A stretch of DNA of 64,000 bases from Accumulibacter sp. (GTDB taxonomy: Bacteria > Pseudomonadota > Gammaproteobacteria > Burkholderiales > Rhodocyclaceae): assembly GCA_024235695.1 (NCBI GenBank), contig JACKLX010000007.1, positions 103,876-167,875 of the forward strand, read 5' to 3'. The position numbers were made by a program, and so were the translations under genes. A model generated the notes under the pieces. That model searched no databases and had not been told where the DNA came from. It saw only the letters and a list, made by a program, of their open reading frames with translations. This document shows positions 9,429 through 19,374 of this stretch, piece after piece (the stretch's first letter is position 1; every line of letters begins with the position of its first letter).

Positions 9429-9664
9429 TGTTTGCTCCAGTGACGTGAAGCGTTTGCATATCATCGGTGGTGATCTTGAGGAGGCCATGTTTCAGCGCCA
9501 TGACCCGACGACGGCGCAGCGATCACCGGGACAGGGCGACGACCCTGGCGTCGGCTGGCCGTCGGGCAGCCGACGCTGAAGGTGCTTGGCTCGGCGTCCG
9601 ACCGGAAATCGATGCATACTCCCGGCCATGGATTCACTCGGCCACCCCCCTTGGTGATTTGCGG

Positions 9665-10234
9665 ATGAAGGAGATCCTCCAACGCTGGCGGGCAATCGAC
9701 GGCACCTGGCTGGAAATGCGTCGGATGCGGCCGAGCGACGCGCCGAAAGTCAAGGAGTCGCTCAACCGGCTGTCACCCGACGCCAGGCGCAGCCGTTTTT
9801 TCGCCTCGATCGCCGAGTTCTCCGACGACGCCGTACGCCGTCTGGTCGACGTCGATCCGCGCAATGAGTATCTGCTGGTCGTGACCCGACGCGACAACGG
9901 TATGGAGATACCGATTGCCGGCGGTCGTTTCGTGCAACAGAATGACGGCACCGACTGCACCTTCTCCTTGCTGATCGGCGATCCCTGGCAGGGTCAGGGA
10001 ATCGGGCGGCGCCTGCTCAAGGCACTGATGCGCGAGGCCTCGCGTCGTGGTCTGCGCCGGATGTGTGGCCAGGTCCTGGCCGGCAATCGGCCGATGCTGG
10101 CGCTGGCGCGTTCCTTGCGGTTCGCGATCGTCGATAGCGAGCAGGATGCAGGCGTCGTGGAGGTGCAACGGCAACTTGCTGCCACCGCTTGGCAGCGCTG
10201 GCGCGCCTTCCTGCAAAGCGCTTGGCGACGATAG
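9665..10234 (+). CDS. GNAT-family N-acetyltransferase
   Basis: A 189-residue acetyltransferase. The acetyl-CoA-binding motif A is FSLLIGDPWQGQGIGRRLLKALMREASRRGLRRM, with the Q-G-x-G-x-G/R signature at about residues 112-121. The N-terminal section (MRRMRPSDAPKVKESLNRLS, RSRFFASIAEFSDDAVRRLVDVD) resembles the GNAT domains of Pat-type protein lysine acetyltransferases. Start chosen at ATG 9665; the frame is open upstream to 9467 but that section does not look like protein. The substrate is unknown. It is intact, unlike its neighbours on both sides. Confidence 0.8.
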   Translation: MKEILQRWRAIDGTWLEMRRMRPSDAPKVKESLNRLSPDARRSRFFASIAEFSDDAVRRLVDVDPRNEYLLVVTRRDNGMEIPIAGGRFVQQNDGTDCTFSLLIGDPWQGQGIGRRLLKALMREASRRGLRRMCGQVLAGNRPMLALARSLRFAIVDSEQDAGVVEVQRQLAATAWQRWRAFLQSAWRR

Positions 10235-11096
10235 CCGAAGCGCTGCGGCTCGCGCTCGCCCTGGCAGCGTTCGCGATCATCGCCGTACTCGCCGTCCACC
10301 GGCAGATTCGCCGCAGCCTGGCGGCGCCTCGTGTCGCCGAAAGCCACCCACCCGACGCCCTGCCAGGGTGTGAAGTGGCGATCCCGGCTGCTCAGGGTGC
10401 ACCGGCATTGGCGATCATTCACGGCTGGGGTGGCAACGCCGAAATGATGCTGCCGCTGGCCAGACCCTTGCACACCGCCGGTTACACCCTGCTCTTCTTC
10501 GACGCTCGCAATCACAGCGGTAGCGATGGCGACAGCTTTGCCTCGCTGCCACGTTTTGCCGAAGATCTCGAGCGTGCGGTCGACTGCTTGCGCTCGCGGC
10601 CGGAAGTCGATGTCCGCCGGATCGGCGTCATCGGTCATTCGGTGGGCGCCGGCGCGGCGCTGTTGCTGGCCAGCCGCCGCAGCGACCTGACTGCCGTCGT
10701 GACGCTGGCTGCTTTCGCTCATCCCGAAACGATGATGGGCGCTGGTCGAAAGCCAGACGAATTCCCTACTGGCCGCTGGGAGCCTACATTGTCAACTATG
10801 TGCAACGCGTCATCGGCCATCGCTTCGAGGACCTGTCGCCTTGTAACAGCATTCGCGCGGTCAACTGCCCGGTACTGCTGGTGCACGGTACCAGCGATGA
10901 TACGGTGCCGGTCGGCGACGCACTGGAAATCTACGGCCGGCGGCGTGACGATCGGGTGCGCTTGCCGTTGATCCCGGGCAGCCACGACCAATTTGCCGGA
11001 ATGGCGCACTCCATCGGCGAAGTGATCGGCTTTCTCGATGGCGTGATGTCGACACCCGGCCAACGGCGAAGCGAAATCCGGAGGACGACAATTTAG
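10189..11096 (+). pseudogene. Alpha/beta hydrolase interrupted by one frameshift
   Basis: Two frames join into one serine hydrolase of about 300 residues. Frame one has an N-terminal membrane anchor (LALALAAFAIIAVLA), an oxyanion segment IIHGWGGNAEMM and the nucleophile elbow GHSVGAG. Near 10738 the homology moves to a second frame (RWSKARRIPYWPLGAYIVNYVQ, then the acid in VHGTSDDTVP and the His in GSHDQF), ending at 11096. A single-base change restores the gene, so it may be a recent pseudogene, a sequencing error or a programmed shift. The likely start is TTG at 10189 or 10222, overlapping the acetyltransferase gene. Confidence 0.75.
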
Positions 11097-11609
11097 AAAG
11101 GCTATTGGCTGATCCTCGTGCTGCTGTTCCTGGTGGCGCTGGACTGGCATATCCGTGCGCCCGACTCCCGCTCGCGGCAACTGACCAGCGCCATCGAGGC
11201 GCCGGGCAACGCCTGGCTGAACAGCTACCCTTACCACTACCGGGTATTGCACGTCGGCGGTCAAACAACTTTCGTCAGTACGCCTGGCGATTTCCCGGTG
11301 CCGGCGTTCAAGGCGCTGGCGGTTCCTAATCCGGAAATCGATACCATGAATGCCAGTGATCCGGCTTTCATCACCGCCCAGACGCTGCTTGGCGAAGTGC
11401 AGTCCGAGGCCCGGACCAACGTCCGGGCGCAGCCGGGGATCAGCGATGTGCGCCGGCAGCTGGACCGCGAGTGGCTGGCAGCACACCACCGCAAAGTACC
11501 AGACCGCCAGTGCTCGTGCCGTGACGCACTCGCCGCCGGCGACATCGCCACGCTCGGCGAAGCCTGCCGCAGGACCAGACACCGCGCAGTTCGACTACCG
11601 CACCGGTGA
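11091..11609 (+). pseudogene. Hypothetical exported protein gene with a damaged start
   Basis: The reading frame continues that of the hydrolase past its TAG: KGYWLILVLLFLVALDWHI (an N-terminal membrane or signal segment), then a soluble part with LHVGGQTTFVSTPGDFPVPAF and [28 protein letters not shown] sits at 11080-11084, and six bases later, where ATG is expected, the sequence reads ATT TAG. The first usable start is GTG at 11118 inside the hydrophobic segment. After about codon 120 the C-terminus shifts frame. I do not recognise the family. Confidence 0.5.
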
Positions 11610-11922
11610 CCCGCCAGCGAAAGAACAACTGCTGGCACATCAAACATGGCTCGCGAAGCTCAAGTTCTTGCCGTGGCGACCGTTGGTTTATTGTAGTGTC
11701 GCCTTATCGGCCGCTGGCAGTGCTTCGGCAAGCGCTTGGATGTCTCGACAGTTGGTGACCGTTACCCTTTGCTTGTCTGCCGTTGCCACTACCCGGGGCA
11801 TTCGGGTTGTTGACCCAGCGCCGGGCGATGGCGGCAGCTTTCAGCCCGACCCACCCCGCCAGACCTTGGCTCGCATCGACCGCGATTGCCGCAGGAAGGG
11901 CTTCCTCACCAGGAGAACTGCA

Positions 11923-13563
11923 ATGAAACTCAGCGAATGGACGATCAGGACGCGCTTTTTCATTGTCCTGATCGTTGCCGTATCGGGCCTCGCCGTGCTC
12001 GGCCTCTACTCGCTCAACGACCTGCGCAGGAACATGCTGGAAGATCGCCAGGACAAGATCGAGGCTCTCGTCGAGGTCGCCGGAGGGAGCATCGCGCGTC
12101 TGCACGAACTCGCCGCGAGTGGCGTATTGAGCGAAGACGAAGCGAAGAAGCAGGCGCTCGAAACGCTTCGCCGGATGCGTTACGAGAACGGCGAGTACTT
12201 CTTCGTCCTCGATACCCAGCACAACTTCGTGATGCACGCGGCCAAGCCGGCGCTGGAAGGCAAGAGCGCCGCCGATCTGCGCGACCCGAGCGGCAAGCTG
12301 TTCATCCAGGAGCTGGTACGCGTCGCGCTGGCCAGCGAGCGGGGAGGCGTGGTCGATTATTCGTTCGCCAAACCGGGCAGCGACCAACCGGTGCCAAAGA
12401 TCAGTTATGCGGTTCAGTTCAAGCCATGGGGCTGGGTGTACGCGACCGGAATCTATCTCGATGACGTCGACCGGGCGTTTCGCAGCGTCGCGGTCAACGC
12501 CCTGCTGATCATCGTCCTGGTGATCGCCGTCCTGGTCGTAGTATCGATGTGGATCGGCGGCAGCGTGCTGCGCCAGCTTGGCGGCGAACCCACCGAGGCA
12601 TCGGCGATCGCCCTGCGCATCGCCAGTGGCGATCTTGGCCAGGAGATGCGCTCTGACCAGCTGGCCAGCGGCAGCGTGATGCACTCGATCGCCCAGATGC
12701 AGACGCGCCTGCGTGGCATCATCTCGGAGATCGGCCGGCTGGCCGCGACGCTGGCCGACCGCGCCAGCGAGATTTCCGTGGCGACCGAAGAAACGCGCCG
12801 CGCAGCCGAGCAACAGGCCAACTCGACGTCGGCCACGGCCGCGTCGATCGAGGAACTGACGGCAAGCATCAACGAGGTGGCGCAAAACGCCGATGCCACC
12901 GGCAGGAATTCGAGCACCGCAGCCAGCTGCGCGGAGCAAGGGCGAGCGCTGGTCAGTTCGTCGGCCAACGAGATCGAGAAGATCGCCGAGATCGTCGCCC
13001 GCTCATCGCAACAGATCCGCCAGCTGGCGACGCGCTCGAGAGAGATCGGCGGCATCGCCGGGGTGATCAAGGAGATCGCCGAGCAGACCAACCTGCTGGC
13101 GCTGAACGCGGCAATCGAAGCCGCACGCGCCGGCGAGCAGGGACGCGGCTTCGCGGTGGTTGCCGACGAGGTCCGCAAGCTCGCCGAACGAACCAGCAAG
13201 GCAACGGGTGAAATCAGCACCATGGTGGTCAGCGTCCAGGCCGATACGGAAATGGCCGTCGGCGCAATGGATGAGGCGGCGCCGCAGGTCAGCAGAAGCC
13301 TGGAGAAGGCCCGCGAAGCGAGCAGCGTGCTCCAGTCGATCCACAGTCAGGCGCTGGAATCGAGCGAACGCGTGCAGGGCGTGGCGCTGGCCACGCGCGA
13401 ACAGGCGTCGGTGGCCAATGACATCGCCCGACATGTCCAGAATATCGCTTCGATGACCGAGGAAACCAACGCCACCATGCAGGGCAACGCCAGCGCGGCA
13501 AGCTCTCTCAACAGCCTTGCCGGCAAGTTGCGCGAAACCGTCGCCTTCTTCAGGGTGTCCTGA
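11923..13563 (+). CDS. Methyl-accepting chemotaxis protein with periplasmic Cache domain
   Basis: A 546-residue transmembrane chemoreceptor. ATG at 11923 follows AGGAGA; the open frame extends far upstream but is not coding there. Order of parts: first membrane helix (residues 10-30), a single Cache-type sensor domain (about 35-185, with [14 protein letters not shown] and [16 protein letters not shown]), second helix ([18 protein letters not shown]), a HAMP segment, and a long coiled-coil signalling domain with the hairpin tip [27 protein letters not shown] and [17 protein letters not shown]. No chemotaxis kinase genes adjoin it. The ligand is unknown; Cache sensors of this type often bind small organic acids. 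Confidence 0.93.
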   Translation: MKLSEWTIRTRFFIVLIVAVSGLAVLGLYSLNDLRRNMLEDRQDKIEALVEVAGGSIARLHELAASGVLSEDEAKKQALETLRRMRYENGEYFFVLDTQHNFVMHAAKPALEGKSAADLRDPSGKLFIQELVRVALASERGGVVDYSFAKPGSDQPVPKISYAVQFKPWGWVYATGIYLDDVDRAFRSVAVNALLIIVLVIAVLVVVSMWIGGSVLRQLGGEPTEASAIALRIASGDLGQEMRSDQLASGSVMHSIAQMQTRLRGIISEIGRLAATLADRASEISVATEETRRAAEQQANSTSATAASIEELTASINEVAQNADATGRNSSTAASCAEQGRALVSSSANEIEKIAEIVARSSQQIRQLATRSREIGGIAGVIKEIAEQTNLLALNAAIEAARAGEQGRGFAVVADEVRKLAERTSKATGEISTMVVSVQADTEMAVGAMDEAAPQVSRSLEKAREASSVLQSIHSQALESSERVQGVALATREQASVANDIARHVQNIASMTEETNATMQGNASAASSLNSLAGKLRETVAFFRVS

Positions 13564-13627
13564 GCGCCACCAGCGCTCGTCGGAACGCACGGCTGCGAAC
13601 CTTCGCCGGGGCAGCGCTTGCCGACGA

Positions 13628-15682
13628 TCAGGCTTTCAGCAATTCCTCCCGACTTCCCTGCCAGCGTCGGAGATGGCGTGCGACGCGTTCGGGGTCGTCG
13701 CGCAGCAGTTGCCGCGCCATCTGCTGTGCCAATTCGACGAGATCGCCGTCGACCTCGAGGTCGGCGTAACGCAGCAGCGGCACGCCTGACTGGCGGCTAC
13801 CGACCAGTTCGCCGGGCCCGCGCAGGCGGAGATCCTGGCGGGCGATCTCGAAACCGTCGCTGTGCTCGAAAATGATCTTCAGACGCGCCCGTGCGCTTGC
13901 CGACAGGGGCTGCTGGTAGAGCAGCACGCAGACCGATTCATGGCCACCGCGTCCGACGCGCCCGCGCAGCTGATGAAGCTGCGCCAGGCCGAAACGCTCG
14001 GCGTGCTCGATGACCATCAGGCTGGCATTCGGCACGTCGACGCCGACCTCGATAACGGTCGTCGCCACCAGGACGTCGAGGTCACCGGCGACGAATGCGG
14101 CCATCACGGCGGCTTTTTCCTTTCCCCGCAGACGACCATGCACCAGACCGACCCGCAGGCCGGCGAGTTCGCTGCTCAGTGCGGCGTAGGTATCCAGTGC
14201 CGCCTGCAATTCGAGCTTCGCCGACTCCTCGATCAAGGGACAGACCCAGTAGGCCTGCCGCCCGTCGGCGACCACCGCGCGCACCGCTGCGACCACTTCG
14301 TCGCGACGCGCATCGGAGAAAAGGCGGGTTCGCACCGGTGAGCGGCCAAGCGGCAATTGGTCGATCACCGAGACATCGAGGTCGGCGTAGTAACTCATCG
14401 CCAGCGTCCGTGGAATTGGCGTCGCGGACATCATCAACTGGTGCGGGTCGACGCCCTTGCGCCGCAAGGCGAGACGTTGCGCGACCCCGAAACGATGCTG
14501 CTCGTCGACGATGACCAGCCCGAGGCGGGTGAAATCTAGCCCTTCCTGGATCAGGGCATGGGTACCGACCACCAGTTCGGCAGTCGCCGCCGCCTGCCGC
14601 TGCGCCGCCCGCCGGCCACCCGCCCCGAGACGGCCCGACAGGCAGAGCACTTCGACACCAAGCGGCTCGAACCAGGCCCGCAGTTTGAGGTGGTGCTGCT
14701 CGGCGAGGATCTCGGTGGGAGCCATGAACGCCACCTGATGACCCGCTTCGACGGCCTGGCATACGGCCAGCGCGGCGACGACCGTCTTGCCGCAACCGAC
14801 GTCGCCCTGCAACAAGCGCTGCATCGGGTAAGGTTGCGACAGATCGGCGGCGATCTCGGCGGCGACGCGCTGCTGCGCGTCGGTCAACGCGAAGGGCAGA
14901 ACAGCCTGCAGGCGCTTCGCGAGTTGACCGCCGCTCGCCAGCAGCGGCGCGCCCTTGCGTCGGCGAGCCAGGTAGGCGCGGCGCAGCGACAGCTGTTGCG
15001 CCAGCAGTTCGTCGAACTTGACTCGCCGCCACGCCGGATGGCTGCGAGCCTGCAACGCAGCCGGCAAGACATCGGGTGGCGGCGAGTGCAGCAGGCTCAC
15101 CGCCGCCGCGAACGACGGCATTTTCCAGCGGCAGCACCAGTCAGCGTCGAGCAGCTCGGCGAGATCTGCGGCTTTCATCGCCCGCGCGATGAGTTTGCGC
15201 AGCGCGCTTTGCGCCAGCCCGGCCGTGGTCGGATAAACCGGCGTCAATGACTGCGGCAGCGCTGCGTCCGCAGTCAGTACACGAAAGCGTGGATGAACCA
15301 TTTCCAGCCCCAGGAAACCGTCGCGGATCTCGCCGAAAACGCGCAGCCGCCGCTGTTCGTCACGAGCGGTTTCGAAGGCTCGCTGCTGGCTGCCGTAGAA
15401 ACTCAAGAAGCGCAGCAGCAGCAAACTGCCTGCCGGCGCCGCGGCGTCAGCGACCTGCACCAGCAGTTGCCGCCGTGGCGCCAGCCTGAGCGAAACCTCG
15501 CGCACCATCACTTCGATCTGCAGCGGTACGCCTGGCCGTGCGTCGGCGATCGCCGTGACGCGCGTCTCGTCTTCGTACCGCAGGGGCAGATGCAGGACGA
15601 GATCGTCAGATCGCTCGAGGCCCAGCTTGCGCAGCCGGTCGCGCAATACGGCCGGAGCATCGATCTCGTCTGCGGCGGGCAT
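13628..15682 (-). CDS. recG: ATP-dependent DNA helicase RecG
   Basis: A 684-residue superfamily 2 helicase that remodels stalled forks and Holliday junctions. The wedge/OB domain fills the first 200 residues (PLRYEDETRVTAI). The helicase core has Walker A LLQGDVGCGKTVVAAL, motif Ia MAPTEILAEQHH, the DEQH box VIVDEQHRFGVAQR, motif III MSATPIPRTLAMSYY, and motifs V/VI VATTVIEVGVDVPNAS and QLRGRVGRGGHES. Length is normal. The start codon overlaps the ridA stop as TGATG, so the two are translationally coupled. Confidence 0.96.
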   Translation of the reverse strand: MPAADEIDAPAVLRDRLRKLGLERSDDLVLHLPLRYEDETRVTAIADARPGVPLQIEVMVREVSLRLAPRRQLLVQVADAAAPAGSLLLLRFLSFYGSQQRAFETARDEQRRLRVFGEIRDGFLGLEMVHPRFRVLTADAALPQSLTPVYPTTAGLAQSALRKLIARAMKAADLAELLDADWCCRWKMPSFAAAVSLLHSPPPDVLPAALQARSHPAWRRVKFDELLAQQLSLRRAYLARRRKGAPLLASGGQLAKRLQAVLPFALTDAQQRVAAEIAADLSQPYPMQRLLQGDVGCGKTVVAALAVCQAVEAGHQVAFMAPTEILAEQHHLKLRAWFEPLGVEVLCLSGRLGAGGRRAAQRQAAATAELVVGTHALIQEGLDFTRLGLVIVDEQHRFGVAQRLALRRKGVDPHQLMMSATPIPRTLAMSYYADLDVSVIDQLPLGRSPVRTRLFSDARRDEVVAAVRAVVADGRQAYWVCPLIEESAKLELQAALDTYAALSSELAGLRVGLVHGRLRGKEKAAVMAAFVAGDLDVLVATTVIEVGVDVPNASLMVIEHAERFGLAQLHQLRGRVGRGGHESVCVLLYQQPLSASARARLKIIFEHSDGFEIARQDLRLRGPGELVGSRQSGVPLLRYADLEVDGDLVELAQQMARQLLRDDPERVARHLRRWQGSREELLKA

Positions 15683-16065
15683 CAGCCGCCGAGCACCATC
15701 ACCGCATCGGCTTCGACCAGAGCGTTGCGCGGCAGGGAAGCGACACCCACCGCCGCACGCGCCGGGAAGGGTTCCACAAAATAGCTCTTCATCACTTCGT
15801 TGACTTTCGCAAAGTGCGCCAGATCGGTGAGGTAGACGTTGACCTTGACGACATCGGCCAGCGCCCCACCCGACGCTTCGGCAACCGCCTTGAGGTTATC
15901 GAAAACGCGAACGATCTGCGCGTCGATCCCTTCGAGAAGGTTCATGCTGGCCGGCTCGAGGCCGATCTGACCCGAGAGATACACCGTATCGCCGACCCTT
16001 ACCGCCTGCGAGTAGGTGCCGATGGCGGCGGGGGCATCCGTGGTTGAAACGATCGTTCTGCTCAT
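15682..16065 (-). CDS. ridA: RidA family 2-iminoacid deaminase
   Basis: A 127-residue YjgF/YER057c/UK114 protein that hydrolyses reactive 2-aminoacrylate and other enamine/imine intermediates from PLP enzymes. Family marks are [21 protein letters not shown] near the start, the conserved Asn-Leu of [13 protein letters not shown], and the signature [17 protein letters not shown] carrying the catalytic Arg. Start ATG at 16065; the frame is open upstream but non-coding. It precedes recG with a one-base overlap. Confidence 0.94.
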   Translation of the reverse strand: MSRTIVSTTDAPAAIGTYSQAVRVGDTVYLSGQIGLEPASMNLLEGIDAQIVRVFDNLKAVAEASGGALADVVKVNVYLTDLAHFAKVNEVMKSYFVEPFPARAAVGVASLPRNALVEADAVMVLGG

Positions 16066-16110
16066 GGCGCTGTCCTCTACAATGTGTCGCGTTGAAATCG
16101 GGGATATTAA

Positions 16111-16449
16111 ATGACGACCGCGATCATCGCCAATCTCGAAAAGCTGCTCGACGGTCCACGCGACGGCGCCCTGCTGCGCTATTCGCTCGGCAACGAACAT
16201 CTCAAAGCGGGCAATTACCAGCAGGCGGTCGACCGCTTGCGGCAAGCGGTCGACCGCGACGGCAGCTATTCGGCGGCCTGGAAGCTGCTCGGCCAGGCAT
16301 TGAACGAGGCCGGCCGGGGCAAGGAAGCGCTGGCTGCCTACGAACAGGGAATAATCGTCGCCGAAGGCAAGGGTGACCTCCAGGCGGCCAGGGAAATGAC
16401 CGTCTTCGCGCGACGTCTGCGGCGACAGCTGGACGCCACGGACGGCTGA
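16111..16449 (+). CDS. Tetratricopeptide-repeat protein
   Basis: A 112-residue soluble protein made of about two and a half TPR helix pairs: [55 protein letters not shown] and a capping helix with a basic end (FARRLRRQL). TPRs mediate protein-protein contacts; the partner is unknown. It is divergently transcribed from ridA with 45 bp between the starts. The name is sound, the role is not known. Confidence 0.85.
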   Translation: MTTAIIANLEKLLDGPRDGALLRYSLGNEHLKAGNYQQAVDRLRQAVDRDGSYSAAWKLLGQALNEAGRGKEALAAYEQGIIVAEGKGDLQAAREMTVFARRLRRQLDATDG

Positions 16450-16455
16450 CGCGCG

Positions 16456-17277
16456 CTAGGGTTTGCGCGTCTTGCGCAGCCCCCCGACGGTATCCAGACC
16501 GAGCTTGTTCATCTTGCGGCGTGCCGCCTCGGCCTCAGTGCGGCTGCTGAACGGTCCGATCTGCAGTCGTGCCTCGATCGTCGACGGTATCCCTTCCTGC
16601 GCCAGCATCGCTTGCCACTCCTCGGCTCGACCGGGATCGACAAAGGTCGCTGACTGCAGCACATAGCCCGAGCCCGAACGTGCCGCCGTTGCCGGCGCCG
16701 CCAGCGTCTGGCCGGCCGCGGCGTGATCGGGCAGCCGCCGGGCGGCTGGCGGCAGGGTCGGTTGGGCCGTCACCTCCGGACGCGGCGGTGGCTCGACCAG
16801 CGGCAGCGATCGGGCGGCCGCGGCGCCAACCGCCAGCGGTGGCGCTACCGATGCGGGCGCCGGTGACGCTGCCGATGCGGGCGCCGCTGGCGGTGGCTGC
16901 ATCGGCAGCGCGGCAGCGCCCGACGCTGTCTCTGGCAGAGCGACAGCGGCCGCTTCAGGAGGCTTGGCGACGGCGTCTTCCGCCGGCCTGACCGGCTGTA
17001 TCACCGGCATCGGGTCCTTCCTTCTGACCGGCACCGGCTCGCTGAACTGCTGTCCGGTGGCCAGCGACTCGTCCGGTGCGTTGGCGTAATCGAACAGCGC
17101 CAGCGCGCCGAGAAGCGCCAGAATCATCAGCCCGGCGAGGCCCATCCGCCAGAGCAACTGGCGCTTCAGATCGGCTGGCGCTTCGGCCACCGGCTGGCTT
17201 GCAGCAGCCGAAGCCGGCAACCCGGCCACTTTGAGGCTGGCCGGCGGCCGCTCGCTGCTTCCCTGTCGAGTCGCCAT
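16456..17277 (-). CDS. SPOR-domain protein, single-pass inner membrane
   Basis: A 273-residue protein: a short cytoplasmic lead, one membrane helix (MGLAGLMILALLGALALF, about residues 45-62), a long Pro/Ala-rich periplasmic linker, and a C-terminal SPOR domain (GYVLQSATFVDPGRAEEWQAML, RLQIGPFSSRTEAEAARRKM). SPOR domains bind denuded glycan strands at the division septum, as in FtsN and DedD, which have this same layout. Start ATG at 17277; GAGGAG lies 13 bases upstream. It follows a DUF2802 gene after 20 bp and is probably in an operon with it. Confidence 0.85.
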   Translation of the reverse strand: MATRQGSSERPPASLKVAGLPASAAASQPVAEAPADLKRQLLWRMGLAGLMILALLGALALFDYANAPDESLATGQQFSEPVPVRRKDPMPVIQPVRPAEDAVAKPPEAAAVALPETASGAAALPMQPPPAAPASAASPAPASVAPPLAVGAAAARSLPLVEPPPRPEVTAQPTLPPAARRLPDHAAAGQTLAAPATAARSGSGYVLQSATFVDPGRAEEWQAMLAQEGIPSTIEARLQIGPFSSRTEAEAARRKMNKLGLDTVGGLRKTRKP

Positions 17278-17297
17278 CTCCCCCGTTTGCTCCTCTG

Positions 17298-17927
17298 CTA
17301 AGTGCCCTCGTTGCGATTGCGCACCAAGGCGACGACCAGGTCGGCCTCGGCACGCGCAATGCCGCAATGCTGTGCGATGGTGCCGGCGTCCTGCCCCTGC
17401 GCCGCCATCTGCATGGCGTCGTTGTACAGCGGCGAGGCCGCTTGTGGTGACTCGGAAACCTGCGTCAGCTGGCGCCGAAAGTCTTCGCGGGCAGTCAGCA
17501 ATTCGTTGCGCAACTCGTCCAGCTCGGTGCGCAATTGATAGACATCGGCTTGCAGGGCGTCGATCAGCGCCTGGCCCGGAATCTCCGGCGGCGGCTCGTT
17601 CCAGGCGAACTCGAGTTCATCGGCATCGCCCGGTGGTGGTAGCTCGTCGACGGCGACCGACGCTGCGGCGACGTCGGGGTTGACCGATTGCTCCGGATCT
17701 GCCGGCGAGGCGGCCGGCGGCGCCGGCGCCTCTGCCACCGGTTGTTCGGAAGCGGTGTAGACAGCCAGCGCCGCTCGCGCATCGCGCGGCGGCACGGTCG
17801 CACTGCGCAACTCGCGCTGCAGACGCCGCATTCTCAGGAAGATGACGATGATGTAGCCGACCAGCAGTGCGATGACCGCGATCAAGGCTTCGCGCCAGCC
17901 AGGACTGCCCAGTAGCTCGAGATCCAT
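17298..17927 (-). CDS. DUF2802-domain membrane protein
   Basis: A 209-residue protein with an N-terminal membrane helix (ALIAVIALLVGYIIVIFL), a Pro/Ala/acidic linker, a coiled coil (LQADVYQLRTELDELRNELLTAREDFRRQL) and the C-terminal DUF2802 segment (YNDAMQMAAQGQDAGTIAQHCGIARAEADLVVAL), which looks like a small helix-turn-helix-type domain. Function is not established. The pairing with a SPOR protein hints at an envelope or division role, but that is inference. Confidence 0.75.
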   Translation of the reverse strand: MDLELLGSPGWREALIAVIALLVGYIIVIFLRMRRLQRELRSATVPPRDARAALAVYTASEQPVAEAPAPPAASPADPEQSVNPDVAAASVAVDELPPPGDADELEFAWNEPPPEIPGQALIDALQADVYQLRTELDELRNELLTAREDFRRQLTQVSESPQAASPLYNDAMQMAAQGQDAGTIAQHCGIARAEADLVVALVRNRNEGT

Positions 17928-18151
17928 TGCCCGCCCCAGTGACCTTGTTGCCGGTCATTATGCCAGACACTTCAGCCGCGTCGATCGCGATCATGCGCAG
18001 GTGCACTGCTCGTGGCCGGCGCACGGAGGCAACACCAGCACGCGAAATTGGCTACCAGACGGCGAAGGAAGCGCCCTTGATAGGCCGAAGCCCTCGCCCG
18101 AGAAGCGGGACAAGGGCCTCGGCACGCGCCAGCCGGGAAATCTCCGCCGGG
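17928..18151. other. Intergenic with an imperfect long hairpin downstream of the thiolase gene
   Basis: No gene. An imperfect inverted repeat, gccga-gccct against agggc-tcggc, spans about 18082-18121, just past the thiolase stop. It lacks a T-run, so it may stabilise the mRNA end or be a Rho-linked structure rather than a classical terminator. Confidence 0.4.
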
Positions 18152-19354
18152 CTAGCGAATTGCCTCGAACAGCGCCGCCGCACCCATGCCGGTACCGATG
18201 CACATGGTTACCATGCCGTAGCGCTGGCCGGTGCGCCGCAATCCGTGTACCAGCGTCGCCGTCCGCACCGCGCCGGTTGCGCCGAGCGGGTGGCCAAGCG
18301 CGATGGCGCCACCAAGCGGGTTGACCCTGGCAGGATCGAGCTCGAGCGTTCGCATGACAGCCAACGCCTGTGCGGCGAAGGCCTCGTTGAGTTCGAACCA
18401 GTCCACCTCGTCCTGCCGGATTCCCGCCTGCCTGAGGACGCGCGGAATCGCTTCGACCGGGCCGATGCCCATGATCTCCGGCGCGACACCGGCCACCGAA
18501 AAGCCAGCGAAACGCGCCAGCGGCTGCAGATTGAACTGCTTGAGGGTCCTTTCCGAAACGATCAGCACGGCTGCCGCACCATCGGACATCTGCGAGCTGT
18601 TGCCGGCCGTCACCGAACCACGCGCGGCGAACGCCGGTCGCAACCGAGCGAGGCTCTCGACGTTGCTGTCGACCCGCGGCCCCTCGTCGTTCTCGGCCAG
18701 ATACTGCTTAACATCGACCTCACCGGTCTGCAGGTTCGGCACCCGCGCGGTCACCGCATAGGGTGAAATCTCGGCCTTGAAATGCCCCGCTGCGATCGCC
18801 GCACAAGCCTTCTGGTGTGACGCGACGGCGAAGGCGTCCTGGTCTTCGCGCGAGATCTTCCACTGCGCCGCGACCTTCTCGGCGGTAATGCCCATCCCGA
18901 AAGCGATCGAGTAGTTGTCCTCCTTCTCGAAGATGGCCGGATTGAGCGCGACCTTGTTGCCCATGATCTGGTTCATCAACGACATCGTTTCGGTGCCGGC
19001 AGCGATCATCACCTCGGCTTCACCGAGACGAATGCGATCGGCAGCCATCGCCACGGCCTGCAAGCCGGAGGCACAGAAGCGGTTGACGGTAACGCCTGGT
19101 ACGCTGTTCGGCAGGCCGGCCAGCAGGACGCCGATGCGTGCGACGTTCATCCCCTGCTCGGCTTCCGGCATGGCGCAACCGACGATCACGTCCTCGACCA
19201 ACGCCGGGCCGATCGCCGGCACCTGCGCAATCACCGAAGCGATGGCGTGTGCCAGCATGTCGTCCGGACGAACATGGCCCAGCATGCCCTTGCGGCGACC
19301 GACCGGCAGACGGGTGGCAGCGACGATGTAGGCGTCCTGAATCTGTTTGCTCAT
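18152..19354 (-). CDS. fadA: Acetyl-CoA C-acyltransferase (3-ketoacyl-CoA thiolase)
   Basis: A 400-residue thiolase that cleaves 3-ketoacyl-CoA with CoA in the last step of beta-oxidation. The nucleophilic Cys is in VTVNRFCASGLQAV (about residue 94), the catalytic His in NPLGGAIALGHPLGATG, the second Cys in MVTMCIGTGMGAAAL, and the NEAFAAQ loop is present. Length is normal. It follows the bifunctional enzyme gene after 20 bp in a fadBA-type operon behind the operator at 21837. Confidence 0.93.
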   Translation of the reverse strand: MSKQIQDAYIVAATRLPVGRRKGMLGHVRPDDMLAHAIASVIAQVPAIGPALVEDVIVGCAMPEAEQGMNVARIGVLLAGLPNSVPGVTVNRFCASGLQAVAMAADRIRLGEAEVMIAAGTETMSLMNQIMGNKVALNPAIFEKEDNYSIAFGMGITAEKVAAQWKISREDQDAFAVASHQKACAAIAAGHFKAEISPYAVTARVPNLQTGEVDVKQYLAENDEGPRVDSNVESLARLRPAFAARGSVTAGNSSQMSDGAAAVLIVSERTLKQFNLQPLARFAGFSVAGVAPEIMGIGPVEAIPRVLRQAGIRQDEVDWFELNEAFAAQALAVMRTLELDPARVNPLGGAIALGHPLGATGAVRTATLVHGLRRTGQRYGMVTMCIGTGMGAAALFEAIR

Positions 19355-19374
19355 GATCTGTTCTCCTTGCTCGC

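Noticed and set aside
9487-9579. 30-codon frame with a GAGGAGG upstream, before the acetyltransferase gene
   Set aside because: Good ribosome-binding sequence, but the peptide is short, hydrophilic and unlike anything known. It could be a leader peptide but cannot be supported.
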